This document shows, piece by piece, positions 16,213-24,614 of a stretch of 64,000 nt of DNA. The translations under genes were made by a program, and so were the position numbers. The stretch comes from Streptomyces sp. NBC_00078 (GTDB lineage Bacteria > Actinomycetota > Actinomycetes > Streptomycetales > Streptomycetaceae). The stretch is from contig NZ_JAPELX010000001.1 in assembly GCF_026343335.1 (NCBI RefSeq), forward strand, positions 4,154,001 to 4,218,000. Direction: 5' to 3'. Each line of letters begins with the position of its first letter. The first letter of the stretch is position 1. The notes under the pieces were generated by a model. It was given only the letters and a program-made list of their open reading frames with translations, was not told the origin of the DNA and made no database searches.

Positions 16213-16281
16213 CATTGCTTTGTTGAGAGGTGTTGCTACGGGGCCTTGTGAAGCTTGCGCACCGGGCCCTCGGCGCTACTT

Positions 16282-16635
16282 CTACTTGCTGCCGTACGGG
16301 GCGGCGTACTGGCCGTAACCGGCCTGCGGCGCGGCGTAGCCCGTCTGCGGCGCGGCGTAGCCGGCCTGAGGGGCGGCATAGCCGGTCTGCGGGGCCGCGT
16401 AGTAGCCCGTCTCCGGCGCGTAGTTGAAGCCGTTCGACGGCGCGAAGGACGGGGCCGCCTGCGGAGCGGCCTGCATGCCGTACGGGGCGCCCGACGTCGC
16501 AATGGCGTTGGCCTGCGACGACGCCACCGCGGTGACGCCACCGTCGTAGCCGCCGGCGCTGCTGACACCGGCGCCGAGAGCGGACAGCCCCGCGACCGCT
16601 GCGACTACGACCGCGACCCGCTGGAACTTGCGCAT
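16282..16635 (-). CDS. Secreted GYAAPQ-repeat protein
   Basis: The 117-residue precursor has signal MRKFQRVAVVVAAVAGLSAL...SSA. Its C-terminal half contains four to five hexapeptides of the form GYAAPQ(A/T), preceded by GYYAAPQT. The mature chain has no cysteine. The composition matches the larger Pro/Gln/Ala protein at 12812, with which it shares the signal-peptide style. Tyr/Gln/Gly repeats suggest an extended surface polymer, which is inference only. The start ATG 16635 has a weak AGGGAAGG upstream. Confidence 0.85.
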   Translation of the reverse strand: MRKFQRVAVVVAAVAGLSALGAGVSSAGGYDGGVTAVASSQANAIATSGAPYGMQAAPQAAPSFAPSNGFNYAPETGYYAAPQTGYAAPQAGYAAPQTGYAAPQAGYGQYAAPYGSK

Positions 16636-16968
16636 AGTTAGACCCTTCCCTAGCTGGGCATGAAGCCCTTGCTTGACTACTTAATGTGAGCATATACACA
16701 CGTAGCGTAGCCATTTGGGACATTCTGCCCTTCTATGCGCCGTGTCGGCCTATGGCGAGGCACCTTTCGTCCGCCACCGTTTTCCCCCTGGAAACGACGC
16801 TTCCCCCAGGCCAAGTCACGGGCCCCGAAGGGCAGTCACCCGTTTGCCCGCCGACGCGTCGCACTCGCGCGCACACCAAAACAGCGGACGGCCGGTCCAG
16901 GTCACCCCGGTCCGGCCGTCCGCCGCTTGGAAGTTGAGGAAGGCGTCGGAAAATCCGCCCCTCGATGA
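16636..16968. other. Intergenic control region
   Basis: No gene is seen in these 333 bp. It holds GTCACCCGTTTGCC (16835-16848), the third copy of the cluster motif, and the terminator of the following minus-strand gene. Confidence 0.5.
16884..16923 (-). terminator. Intrinsic terminator
   Basis: GCGGACGGCCGG pairs with CCGGCCGTCCGC (12 bp perfect, 16-base loop) beyond the 3' end of the four-cysteine copy 2 gene. Confidence 0.8.
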
Positions 16969-17334
16969 TCAGCTCAGCAGGCCGCCAGGCAGCTCGAATC
17001 CGCCGTCGCCCTTGTCGGCCTGGTCGGCCACCGGCGCCGCGCCGGGGTTGCAGGTCACCTCGGGACCGATCCGCGTGGACCCGTTGTTCAGAAGGGGGAT
17101 GACGGGCAGCTGCATGGGCTTCACCGGCGTACAGGTCGTCGCCTTGCGGATGGCGAAGCCTCCGCCCTCGGGCATATCGCCGGTGACCCGCTGGACGCAG
17201 GTGACGTCGCCGGAGAGGCTGACGGAGCAGGCGCCCGGGTCCGCCGCAGCGTGGGCCTGCGTGACGCCGACACCGGTCACCGCGAGGCCGCAGAGAAGCC
17301 CTGAGACGGCCGCGATCTTCTTCCTACTGAACAT
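16969..17334 (-). CDS. Small secreted four-cysteine protein (copy 2)
   Basis: The 121-residue precursor has signal MFSRKKIAAVSGLLCGLAVT...AHA. The mature cysteines are at about 36, 46, 68 and 95. It shares the MxSR(R/K)KIA-VSGL signal start, TCV, and GSTxxGPxVxC with the gene at 15675, so the two are paralogues. The tail is acidic and Gly-rich (DKGDGGFELPGGLLS). ATG 17334 is chosen because AAAGGAAACGG lies directly upstream; a longer in-frame start at 17457 would remove the signal peptide from the N terminus. Confidence 0.88.
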   Translation of the reverse strand: MFSRKKIAAVSGLLCGLAVTGVGVTQAHAAADPGACSVSLSGDVTCVQRVTGDMPEGGGFAIRKATTCTPVKPMQLPVIPLLNNGSTRIGPEVTCNPGAAPVADQADKGDGGFELPGGLLS

Positions 17335-17464
17335 GGATCCGTTTCCTTTGTTCCCTGGGAATGTCGGAAAGTGAAGGGCTGACCTGATCGATGCGCCGAA
17401 TCTCAGAGCCGTAGTGAGCGCATTCGGGTCAGACGGCCTCTCGCTCCGCGCCGCCACACGTCAA

Positions 17465-17497
17465 CGGGCCCCTTCGGGGTGACCCCCGAGGGGCCCG
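17465..17497 (-). terminator. Intrinsic terminator
   Basis: CGGGCCCCTTCGGGG pairs with CCCCGAGGGGCCCG with one bulged base and a 4-base loop, behind the gene ending at 17531. Confidence 0.8.
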
Positions 17498-17530
17498 CGG
17501 AAAGCGTCGCGCAGGACTTGGCCGCCTACT

Positions 17531-17788
17531 TCAGCCAGTGAAGGCGTTGTTGAACTGGCCGCAGGTGGTGTCGAAGGTCTCGGAGAGACCCAGTACGCCG
17601 ATCGGCAGGTCGCCCTCGGCCACCGTCTGCGGGCTGCACTCCTGGTAGGGGCGGTAGTGCTCGGCCACCTTCGGCACACTGTCGTGGCCGTGGTCGTGTG
17701 CGTAGGCGGTACCCGCACCGGCACCGATGGCGGACAGCCCGCCGGCCGCCACTGCCGCTGCGATCATGGCCTGTTGAAGCTTGCGCAT
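17531..17788 (-). CDS. Small secreted protein, C-x24-C family (copy 2)
   Basis: The 85-residue precursor has signal MRKLQQAMIAAAVAAGGLSA...AYA. A short His-rich segment (HDHGHD) is followed by the domain YRPYQECSPQ...LPIGVL...CGQFN. The spacing of 24 residues between cysteines matches the gene at 14008. It is the minimal form of the domain. The leader GAAGGACCGAGGGTTCC before ATG is shared with the genes starting at 13582 and 14008. Confidence 0.88.
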   Translation of the reverse strand: MRKLQQAMIAAAVAAGGLSAIGAGAGTAYAHDHGHDSVPKVAEHYRPYQECSPQTVAEGDLPIGVLGLSETFDTTCGQFNNAFTG

Positions 17789-18136
17789 GGAACCCTCGGT
17801 CCTTCATTGCCTGGATGTCGAGGCGGATTGCCTACTGTGACTGCACGAACACTATCAGTTACTACACCGTATTCCGCACTCCCGGAAATCCCGTGTCCAA
17901 GCGGGGACATGAGGGCATGAAGACTCACCGTGCTTTCAGGCGCGGCCTGTTCGTATGCTGAAAAGCCTGAATCGGCACCACTGGATGTCCGGCAGACCGA
18001 TTGGCTCACATCCGCCGATCACTCAATCCACTCAAAAGTGGGAACACATCATGTTCCGGGTATCCCCGTTCGCGGTCGCGGCATTCCCTTGATCGGGTCC
18101 GCCCGATCCGGGCTCCAACTGCGAACGGAGACGCCC
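17789..18136. other. Intergenic region
   Basis: No gene is recognised in these 348 bp between divergent genes. A dyad GGAACA-N5-TGTTCC occurs at 18041-18057, about 80 bp before the condensation-domain gene, and may be an operator. The GC content is lower than in coding DNA. Confidence 0.4.
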
Positions 18137-19561
18137 GTGCGAATGACCGACATCCAGCGTTGCGAGGTCCGGCCCGGACGGCTTGTCGAGTGGGCACTCA
18201 GTCCTGCGACGGTCGCGGCCGCCGCGGACCTTCCGGCCGACCCCCGCCCGCCGGCGTACGTCCAGGAAGGGCACATCAGGACCGCCCGATCCGTGCGGGA
18301 GGACGGCCTGTTCGTGCCGACCTGGCTCGGCACCGCCTTCGACATCCCGGGCGCAGTCGACCTCGACGCGCTGGAGGTCGCACTGCGTGGCTGGACCCTG
18401 CGGCACGAGACGCTGCGCAGCGGATTCCGCTGGGCGGGCGACGAGATGCACCGTTTCACCCTCGCCCCCGAGGCGGTGTCGCTGCAGCGCGAGGAGGCCG
18501 GCGACTTCCCCGACACGGACGCGCTGGTCCAGCACCTCCAGGACCGCTTCGACGCCGCCGCGAACGCACTGAGCTGGCCCAACTTCCTCTACGCGGCGGT
18601 CATCAGGGACGACAGCACCAGCGTGTACATTGGCTTCGACCACAGCAACGTCGATGCCTACTCCATCCAACGCATCCCGGCCGAGATCCACGAGCTCTAC
18701 GCGGCAGCACTCGAGGGACGCCCCGTGGAGGAGCCGCCGGTCGGCAGCTACGTCGACTTCTGCGAGATCGAGCGGGCGGACGCCGACCGGATCGACGGCA
18801 CCCATGAGATCGTCGCCCGCTGGCGGGAGTTCATCCAGCGGTGCAACGGCAAACTGCCCAACTTCCCCGTCGAACTGGGCCTTGAGCCCGGTGGCCCGCT
18901 GCCCACGCAGAAGCTGATGCGCGAGATGCTCGTCGACGCGGACGCCGCCGCCGCGTTCGAGTCGTACTGCCGGCCCTTCGGCGGCAGCCTCGTCGGCGTC
19001 CTGGCCGCCACCAGCCTCATCGTCCACGAGATCGGCGGAGAGCCCGTCTACCGGGCCGTCGTTCCCTTCCACACGCGAGTGAAGTCCAAGTGGTCCAACT
19101 CCGTGGGCTGGTACGTCGGCGGCGCACCCGTAGAGGTCGCCATCGACCAGGCGCCCGACTTCACCGCCGCCCTGAAGGTCGTACGCGCCGAACTGCAGGC
19201 CAACCGGTCGCTGGCACGCATGCCGCTGGCCCGGGTACTGCGCCTGCTCGGTGCGGACTTCCGGCCGACCTCGCCCGACCTGTACTCGATCGTCTCGTTC
19301 GTGGACGCACGCGGGATCGCCGGGGCGGAGCGCTGGGACGAGCTTTCGGCCTACGGGCTCGTCAGGGTGTCGTACGGCGACCAGGTGTGCGTCTGGCTGA
19401 ACCGGCTCCACGAGGGCCTGTGGTTCACCTGCCGCTACCCCGACACCGACATCGCGTACAAGAACATGCAGCTCTACGTCGAGCGGCTGCGGGACGTCAT
19501 CCTCACCGTGGCCCGCGAGCAACGCGCCACGGAACTCGCGGCGCAGGATCTTGCCGGGTGA
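18137..19561 (+). CDS. Stand-alone condensation-domain (C-domain/PapA-like) protein
   Basis: The 474-residue protein has the fold of NRPS condensation and polyketide-associated acyltransferase enzymes, which join an acyl donor to an amine or hydroxyl. The active-site motif appears as DHSNVDA (about residue 172) in place of HHxxxDG, keeping the second His and the Asp. Later landmarks include NSVGWYVGGAPVEV, matching the N-x-x-G latch region. No adenylation or carrier domain or other biosynthetic gene is adjacent, so its substrate is unknown. GTG 18137 is preferred because GGAG lies 6 bases upstream; ATG 18143 is an alternative. It borders the secreted small-protein cluster. Confidence 0.82.
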   Translation: MRMTDIQRCEVRPGRLVEWALSPATVAAAADLPADPRPPAYVQEGHIRTARSVREDGLFVPTWLGTAFDIPGAVDLDALEVALRGWTLRHETLRSGFRWAGDEMHRFTLAPEAVSLQREEAGDFPDTDALVQHLQDRFDAAANALSWPNFLYAAVIRDDSTSVYIGFDHSNVDAYSIQRIPAEIHELYAAALEGRPVEEPPVGSYVDFCEIERADADRIDGTHEIVARWREFIQRCNGKLPNFPVELGLEPGGPLPTQKLMREMLVDADAAAAFESYCRPFGGSLVGVLAATSLIVHEIGGEPVYRAVVPFHTRVKSKWSNSVGWYVGGAPVEVAIDQAPDFTAALKVVRAELQANRSLARMPLARVLRLLGADFRPTSPDLYSIVSFVDARGIAGAERWDELSAYGLVRVSYGDQVCVWLNRLHEGLWFTCRYPDTDIAYKNMQLYVERLRDVILTVAREQRATELAAQDLAG

Positions 19562-19570
19562 CCGACAAAC

Positions 19571-19612
19571 ACAGCAGGCCCCGCCGGCGGTAATGCGGGC
19601 GGGGCCTGCTGT
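19571..19612. terminator. Strong bidirectional terminator
   Basis: A perfect 15-bp stem, ACAGCAGGCCCCGCC / GGCGGGGCCTGCTGT, separates the condensation gene from the convergent tRNA gene. Confidence 0.92.
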
Positions 19613-19618
19613 TCGACG

Positions 19619-19692
19619 AGCCCCCTGTCGGATTCGAACCGACGACCTTCGCTTTACAAGAGCGGCGCTCTGACCAGCTGAGCTAAGGAGGC
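19619..19692 (-). tRNA. tRNA-Thr (anticodon TGT)
   Basis: The 74-nt cloverleaf reads GCCTCCTTAGCTCAGCTGG at its 5' end. It has a D-arm with GGTCAGAG, an anticodon loop CTTGTAA giving TGT (decodes ACA) and a T-arm GGTTCGAATCC. The acceptor pairs GCCTCCT with AGGGGGC. No CCA is encoded. I see no integrase or repeated tRNA 3' end nearby, so it is not marked as an attachment site. Confidence 0.93.
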
Positions 19693-19787
19693 CTGCGCAC
19701 GTGCGTCACGTACGTGCCCGAGCAGTGTACCCAGGTCGCAGGAGCCCCCTGTCGAAAATTTCCGCGAAGTTCACGGGCCTGAAGGTA

Positions 19788-19817
19788 CTGACAGATCAGG
19801 CAAACGCCAGGTACCGT
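19788..19817 (+). promoter_or_regulatory. Putative msiK promoter
   Basis: CTGACA (19788-19793) and TACCGT (19812-19817) are separated by 18 bp, about 90 bp upstream of the msiK ATG. Confidence 0.45.
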
Positions 19818-19908
19818 CCTGAGCCAGTTCACTCTCGTGGACTACACCACCACCTTCCTACAACGGATCGTCCGGCACGTTCCTGCCGGTAGAAGGGGGC
19901 CCTTCACC

Positions 19909-21048
<1,140 letters not shown>

Positions 21049-21108
21049 GGCAGCCCGCCGACCGGCGACTCCCGAAACGCCCATCCCGGGTAATTCACCC
21101 AGGTTGAC

Positions 21109-21144
21109 GAAGAGGGCCCCGTAAACCACTGCGGGGCCCTCTTC
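21109..21144 (+). terminator. msiK terminator
   Basis: GAAGAGGGCCCCG pairs perfectly with CGGGGCCCTCTTC (13 bp, 10-base loop) about 60 bp after the msiK stop. Confidence 0.9.
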
Positions 21145-21282
21145 CATGTCGACAAATATTCCGACACACCGGTCATTTCGAGCAGCGTACGTCAACCTCG
21201 TACCCCATCCGAGTCCCCTCTTCATCCCCCGAACCGGTGACTAAATGTCGCCAAATCATCACCGGGCGCTACTCTCACTCGG

Positions 21283-21738
21283 GTGAAGCACTCCACTAAC
21301 CAACAGACGCGACGTGGCCGGGGCCCCGCCCGCCGGATCGGCCGCACGCTCGCCCTTGTCCTGCCCGTCGTCCTGGTGCTTTCCGGGACCCTCGCGGTCA
21401 CCCGGGTCAACTGGACGGGGAATCCCTCGAACTCGGTCCTGACCGCCTCGGACGCCTCCGACATCACCTCGGACGCCAGGGCACTGCACCGCACCCCGCA
21501 GGACGTGCTGCGCGACAAGCTCCTGGCCGAGCTCCAGGAGAACGACCCGGGCGTGGTGCTCACGCACCTCCAGCAGGCGGTGAACCAACGCCCGTCGCTC
21601 GCCAAGCACTGCGCGTCCATCGCCCGCGCCGTGGGCCGCGCCGCCGTCCGCGTATACGGCCCGACGCGCGCCCAGTCCTACGCCCGCCCGGTCTGCGACA
21701 CGTCGTTCGCCTCGGGCGTCGCGACCGCACACATCTGA
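21283..21738 (+). CDS. Hypothetical membrane-anchored or secreted protein
   Basis: The 151-residue product has a very basic N terminus (RRGRGPARRIGR) and one hydrophobic segment, TLALVLPVVLVLSGTLAV (about residues 21-38). An extracytoplasmic helical domain of about 110 residues follows, with two cysteines (KHCASIAR and RPVCDTSF). It resembles an uncleaved anchor more than a signal peptide, because no AxA site is clear. The family is not recognised. GTG 21283 is the only reasonable start. It stands alone between msiK and the nucleotidyltransferase. Confidence 0.75.
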   Translation: MKHSTNQQTRRGRGPARRIGRTLALVLPVVLVLSGTLAVTRVNWTGNPSNSVLTASDASDITSDARALHRTPQDVLRDKLLAELQENDPGVVLTHLQQAVNQRPSLAKHCASIARAVGRAAVRVYGPTRAQSYARPVCDTSFASGVATAHI

Positions 21739-21829
21739 ACCCGTCCCTCCTCCACCGCCGATGGTTCGGAGGAGGGTAACGGCTGATTAAGGAACGGTTG
21801 CCGGCTCCGGCCGTGGGCGGGCAGCGCCG

Positions 21830-21835
21830 TACAGT
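21830..21835 (+). promoter_or_regulatory. -10 element of a probable leaderless promoter
   Basis: TACAGT lies 6 bases before ATG 21842, and no Shine-Dalgarno is present. Confidence 0.45.
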
Positions 21836-21841
21836 TCGGTC

Positions 21842-22573
21842 ATGACCGATCCGAACGCCGCTTCCCGCCCCGTTCAAGCCGTCGTCCTGGCCGGTGGCCA
21901 GGGCTCCCGGCTGCGTCCCTACACCGACGACCGGCCCAAGCCGATGGTCGAGATCCCCGGTACGGGGACTCCGATCATCGGCCATCAGCTTGCCTGGCTG
22001 GACGACGAGGGCGTCACGGACGTGGTGGTCAGCTGCGGCCATCTCGCCGAGGTCCTGCAGGACTGGCTGAAGTCGGCCGACCTGCCGGTGAAGGTGACCA
22101 CGGTCGTGGAGACGGAACCGCTCGGGCGTGGAGGCGGGCTGAAGTACGCTGCCGCGCATCTCCCGCACCCGGACCGGCCCTGGTACGCCACCAACGGCGA
22201 CATCTGGACCCGCTTCTCGCTGCGCGACATGGCGGACTTCCACGCGGAGCGCGACGCGGTGGCGACGCTGGCCCTGGCCCGCCCGCGCATCCCCTGGGGC
22301 GCCGTGCAGACGGACGGCTTCGGGCACATCACGGACTTCATCGAGGCGCCGCCGTCGACGTTCGAGATCAACGCGGGCGTGTACGTCTTCTCCCCCGAGT
22401 TCGCCGGTCTGCTCCCGGAGCGCGGCGATCACGAGCGTACGACCTTCCCGCATCTGGCCCGTGAGCGGCGCCTTGCCGGTTTCCCGCTCCCTCAGGGGTC
22501 CTACTGGCGTGCCATCGACACGGCGAAGGACCTGACCGAAGCCGCGAAGGAGCTGGCCGCTCTGAGGCGGTGA
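21842..22573 (+). CDS. Sugar-phosphate nucleotidyltransferase
   Basis: The 243-residue protein is a minimal NTP_transferase domain, as in mannose-1-phosphate guanylyltransferases and glucose-1-phosphate thymidylyltransferases. The nucleotide-binding signature AVVLAGGQGSRLRPYTDDRP is at residues 13-32. PKPMVEI, the metal-binding Asp in TNGDIWT and the sugar-contact ERTTFP region follow. It lacks the left-handed beta-helix found in bifunctional members. The nucleotide and sugar cannot be assigned. Probably leaderless. Confidence 0.85.
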   Translation: MTDPNAASRPVQAVVLAGGQGSRLRPYTDDRPKPMVEIPGTGTPIIGHQLAWLDDEGVTDVVVSCGHLAEVLQDWLKSADLPVKVTTVVETEPLGRGGGLKYAAAHLPHPDRPWYATNGDIWTRFSLRDMADFHAERDAVATLALARPRIPWGAVQTDGFGHITDFIEAPPSTFEINAGVYVFSPEFAGLLPERGDHERTTFPHLARERRLAGFPLPQGSYWRAIDTAKDLTEAAKELAALRR

Positions 22574-22606
22574 GGGCTGGGGGTGCGGGGGCCGTTTTTT
22601 GGCTGC

Positions 22607-22787
22607 GGGTCGGTGGGGGTTGACCGCGCCGTTCCCCGCGCCCCTGACGGGCGTTGCAGCACCGACGCGGAAAGGGCCCCCCACCTTGGACGTGGGGCCC
22701 CACCGCATCGGGTGCGGAGCGGTTACTTGGCTTGCCGGGTCGGTGGGGGTTGACCGCTCCGTTCCCCGCGCCCCTGACGGGCGTTGC
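22607..22787. repeat. Pair of 51-bp direct repeats, 130-bp period
   Basis: Copies at 22607-22657 and 22737-22787 differ at one base (G to T). Both contain GTTCCCCGCGCCCCTGACGG, a variant of an intergenic motif common in Streptomyces. Each is followed by a GGGCCCC-type hairpin, so the duplication unit is repeat plus terminator. Confidence 0.85.
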
Positions 22788-22800
22788 GGCGCCGGATGTC

Positions 22801-22838
22801 GAAAGGGCCCCGCACCTTTGTGGTGCGGGGCCCCTTTC
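22801..22838. terminator. Terminator hairpin
   Basis: AAAGGGCCCCGCACC pairs with GGTGCGGGGCCCCTTT (one extra C) between the convergent nucleotidyltransferase and DoxX genes. A weaker related hairpin is at about 22674-22700. Confidence 0.85.
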
Positions 22839-22853
22839 GTTCAAGTGGTTTGG

Positions 22854-24497
22854 CTAGCCCAACAGGCCGCCCACGAGGCCCGAGTCGCCGGAGGACGTGC
22901 CTCCGGAGCCGGTGCCGCCGGTCGAGCCGGTGCCGCCCGTGGCACCGCCCGCGGTGGGGCCGGCGCTGGTGCTGGGCGCACCGCCGGTCGGTGAGGACTG
23001 CTGGGGCGGGGTCCGGCCCGCCGTGCCCTGGGTCTGGCTGGGCGCGCCGCCGGTCGCGGTGGCGCCCGGGGTCGTCGCCGCGCCGGAAGGCGTGGAACCG
23101 GCGGTGGCGCCCTGGGTGGGTGCGTTCGAGGCCGAAGGCGACTGGCTGTGCCGCTTGTTCGGCTTCTGCGGGAGCGGGGAGCCCGGCAGTTCGTTGCGGG
23201 GGGCCTCGCCGGGCCCCGGGACGATCACGCGGTCGGCGTCGCGGACCGCGCCGCCGAGCAGCGAGCCGACGAGCAGCGTGATGCCGGTCGCGATCGCCGT
23301 GACGAGGGCGCCGCGGCGCAGGACGTAGCGGCGCAGCTCCCAGATGTCGGAGCCGGGACCGAGGCGCCGCCAGGCGCTGCCCGCGAGGCGGCCGTCGACG
23401 GAGTAGACGGGGGCGCCGGCGATGATCAGCGGGGACCAGGCGGCGAGGTAGATGATGTCGGGGGCGTCGTAGGCGGGAACGGTCTTCCAGCTGACGGTGA
23501 CGATGAGCGCGGCCGACAGCAGCGCGCCGAAGACGGCGGCGACCCGCTGCCAGCAGCCCAGCACCGTGAGCACGCCCACGACGACCTGCGCGAAGGCGAT
23601 GACGAGTCCGGAGCCGACGGGGTGCTGAAGCGCGAACTGCCGCAGAGGCTCGGCCACTTCCCACGGGTGCAGGGTGTTGAGCCACTTGACCATGGAGCCG
23701 CGCTTGCCGCCGTCGAAGTAGACGGGGTCGCACAGCTTGCCCATGCCGGCGTAGATGGAGATGAAGCCGAGGAAGATGCGGAGGGGAAGCAGGACGACGC
23801 CGAGGTTCATCCGGCGGCCGGGGTAGTAGGCGTGCCGCGCCGGGTCGTCGCCCTGGCGCTTGGCCGGCCACGCGGTGTCGTCGCCGTCCGCCTCTTCCGA
23901 CCCGTCGAAGTCCTCGAACTCCTCGGCGCCGTAGGCCTGTTCCTCCTCGTATGCGCTGCCGGCGGTGCGCATGTGAGGGAGCAGGCGGGTGCCGCCGGTG
24001 TCGTCGTGATAGCTGCGCTGGGCGCCGACGATCGGGGTCTCGACGGTCTGCTCCAGCGCGTCGTAGACCTTTTCGTAGTCGCCGGCCTCGACGCGGGGGA
24101 TGACCTGGGTGGCTCCGGCGTCGGCGGAGGATTCCTCGCCGTGCCGGACGCTGCCGCCCCGTACGGCCTGGAGCAGGCGGTGCGCGCCCGTGTCGTCGGG
24201 GGCGGACCTGCCGCTCCAGACGACGGGCCGGCGCCGGGCGCCCGCGGCCGCGCCCGCTCTGCCCGCGGCGGCGCCGACAGGTACCCGGCCGCCGTCCTGG
24301 GTGGCGCTCAAATGCCGTGCGATCCGCGGCGACTGGGTGCGCGTCGAGGCGCCCAGCATCACGCGGAAGCTCGCATGGTTGACGATGACCTGCGCTGGAT
24401 CGCTCGGCACCTTCACCATGCTCAGCGCGGGAGCGTCATCGAATCCCGACGGGCCGTCCCCCGTGGGTGTGCGGGGTGTTCTGGTGTCCACGCTCAT
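22854..24497 (-). CDS. DoxX-family membrane protein with long disordered tails
   Basis: The 547-residue protein has a cytosolic, charged and low-complexity N-terminal part of about 225 residues (acidic EEFEDFDGSEEADGDD included). A DoxX core of four helices follows, starting LGVVLLPLRIFLGFISIYAG (about 231-250) and continuing to about 365. One more helix (about 400) and a C-terminal Gly/Thr/Ser/Pro-rich tail of about 130 residues complete it. DoxX proteins are linked to redox or thiosulfate-related membrane complexes. Here the specific role is unknown. The tails are unusual for the family, which is often about 150 residues. The gene is transcribed toward the nucleotidyltransferase. Confidence 0.85.
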   Translation of the reverse strand: MSVDTRTPRTPTGDGPSGFDDAPALSMVKVPSDPAQVIVNHASFRVMLGASTRTQSPRIARHLSATQDGGRVPVGAAAGRAGAAAGARRRPVVWSGRSAPDDTGAHRLLQAVRGGSVRHGEESSADAGATQVIPRVEAGDYEKVYDALEQTVETPIVGAQRSYHDDTGGTRLLPHMRTAGSAYEEEQAYGAEEFEDFDGSEEADGDDTAWPAKRQGDDPARHAYYPGRRMNLGVVLLPLRIFLGFISIYAGMGKLCDPVYFDGGKRGSMVKWLNTLHPWEVAEPLRQFALQHPVGSGLVIAFAQVVVGVLTVLGCWQRVAAVFGALLSAALIVTVSWKTVPAYDAPDIIYLAAWSPLIIAGAPVYSVDGRLAGSAWRRLGPGSDIWELRRYVLRRGALVTAIATGITLLVGSLLGGAVRDADRVIVPGPGEAPRNELPGSPLPQKPNKRHSQSPSASNAPTQGATAGSTPSGAATTPGATATGGAPSQTQGTAGRTPPQQSSPTGGAPSTSAGPTAGGATGGTGSTGGTGSGGTSSGDSGLVGGLLG

Positions 24498-24614
24498 CTA
24501 ACCGAGTGACATGCGGTTAGGACACTGCCTTGACTCGCCGGATGTGTCCGGATCGCGTCAAGCTTGTCCTGGACAGCCAGATTGCCCCGTACGGGTGAAG
24601 AAGCGGACGCGCGT

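Noticed and set aside
19619..19692. tRNA-Thr as an integration (att) site of a mobile island
   Set aside because: There is no integrase, excisionase or duplicated tRNA 3' segment within the window.
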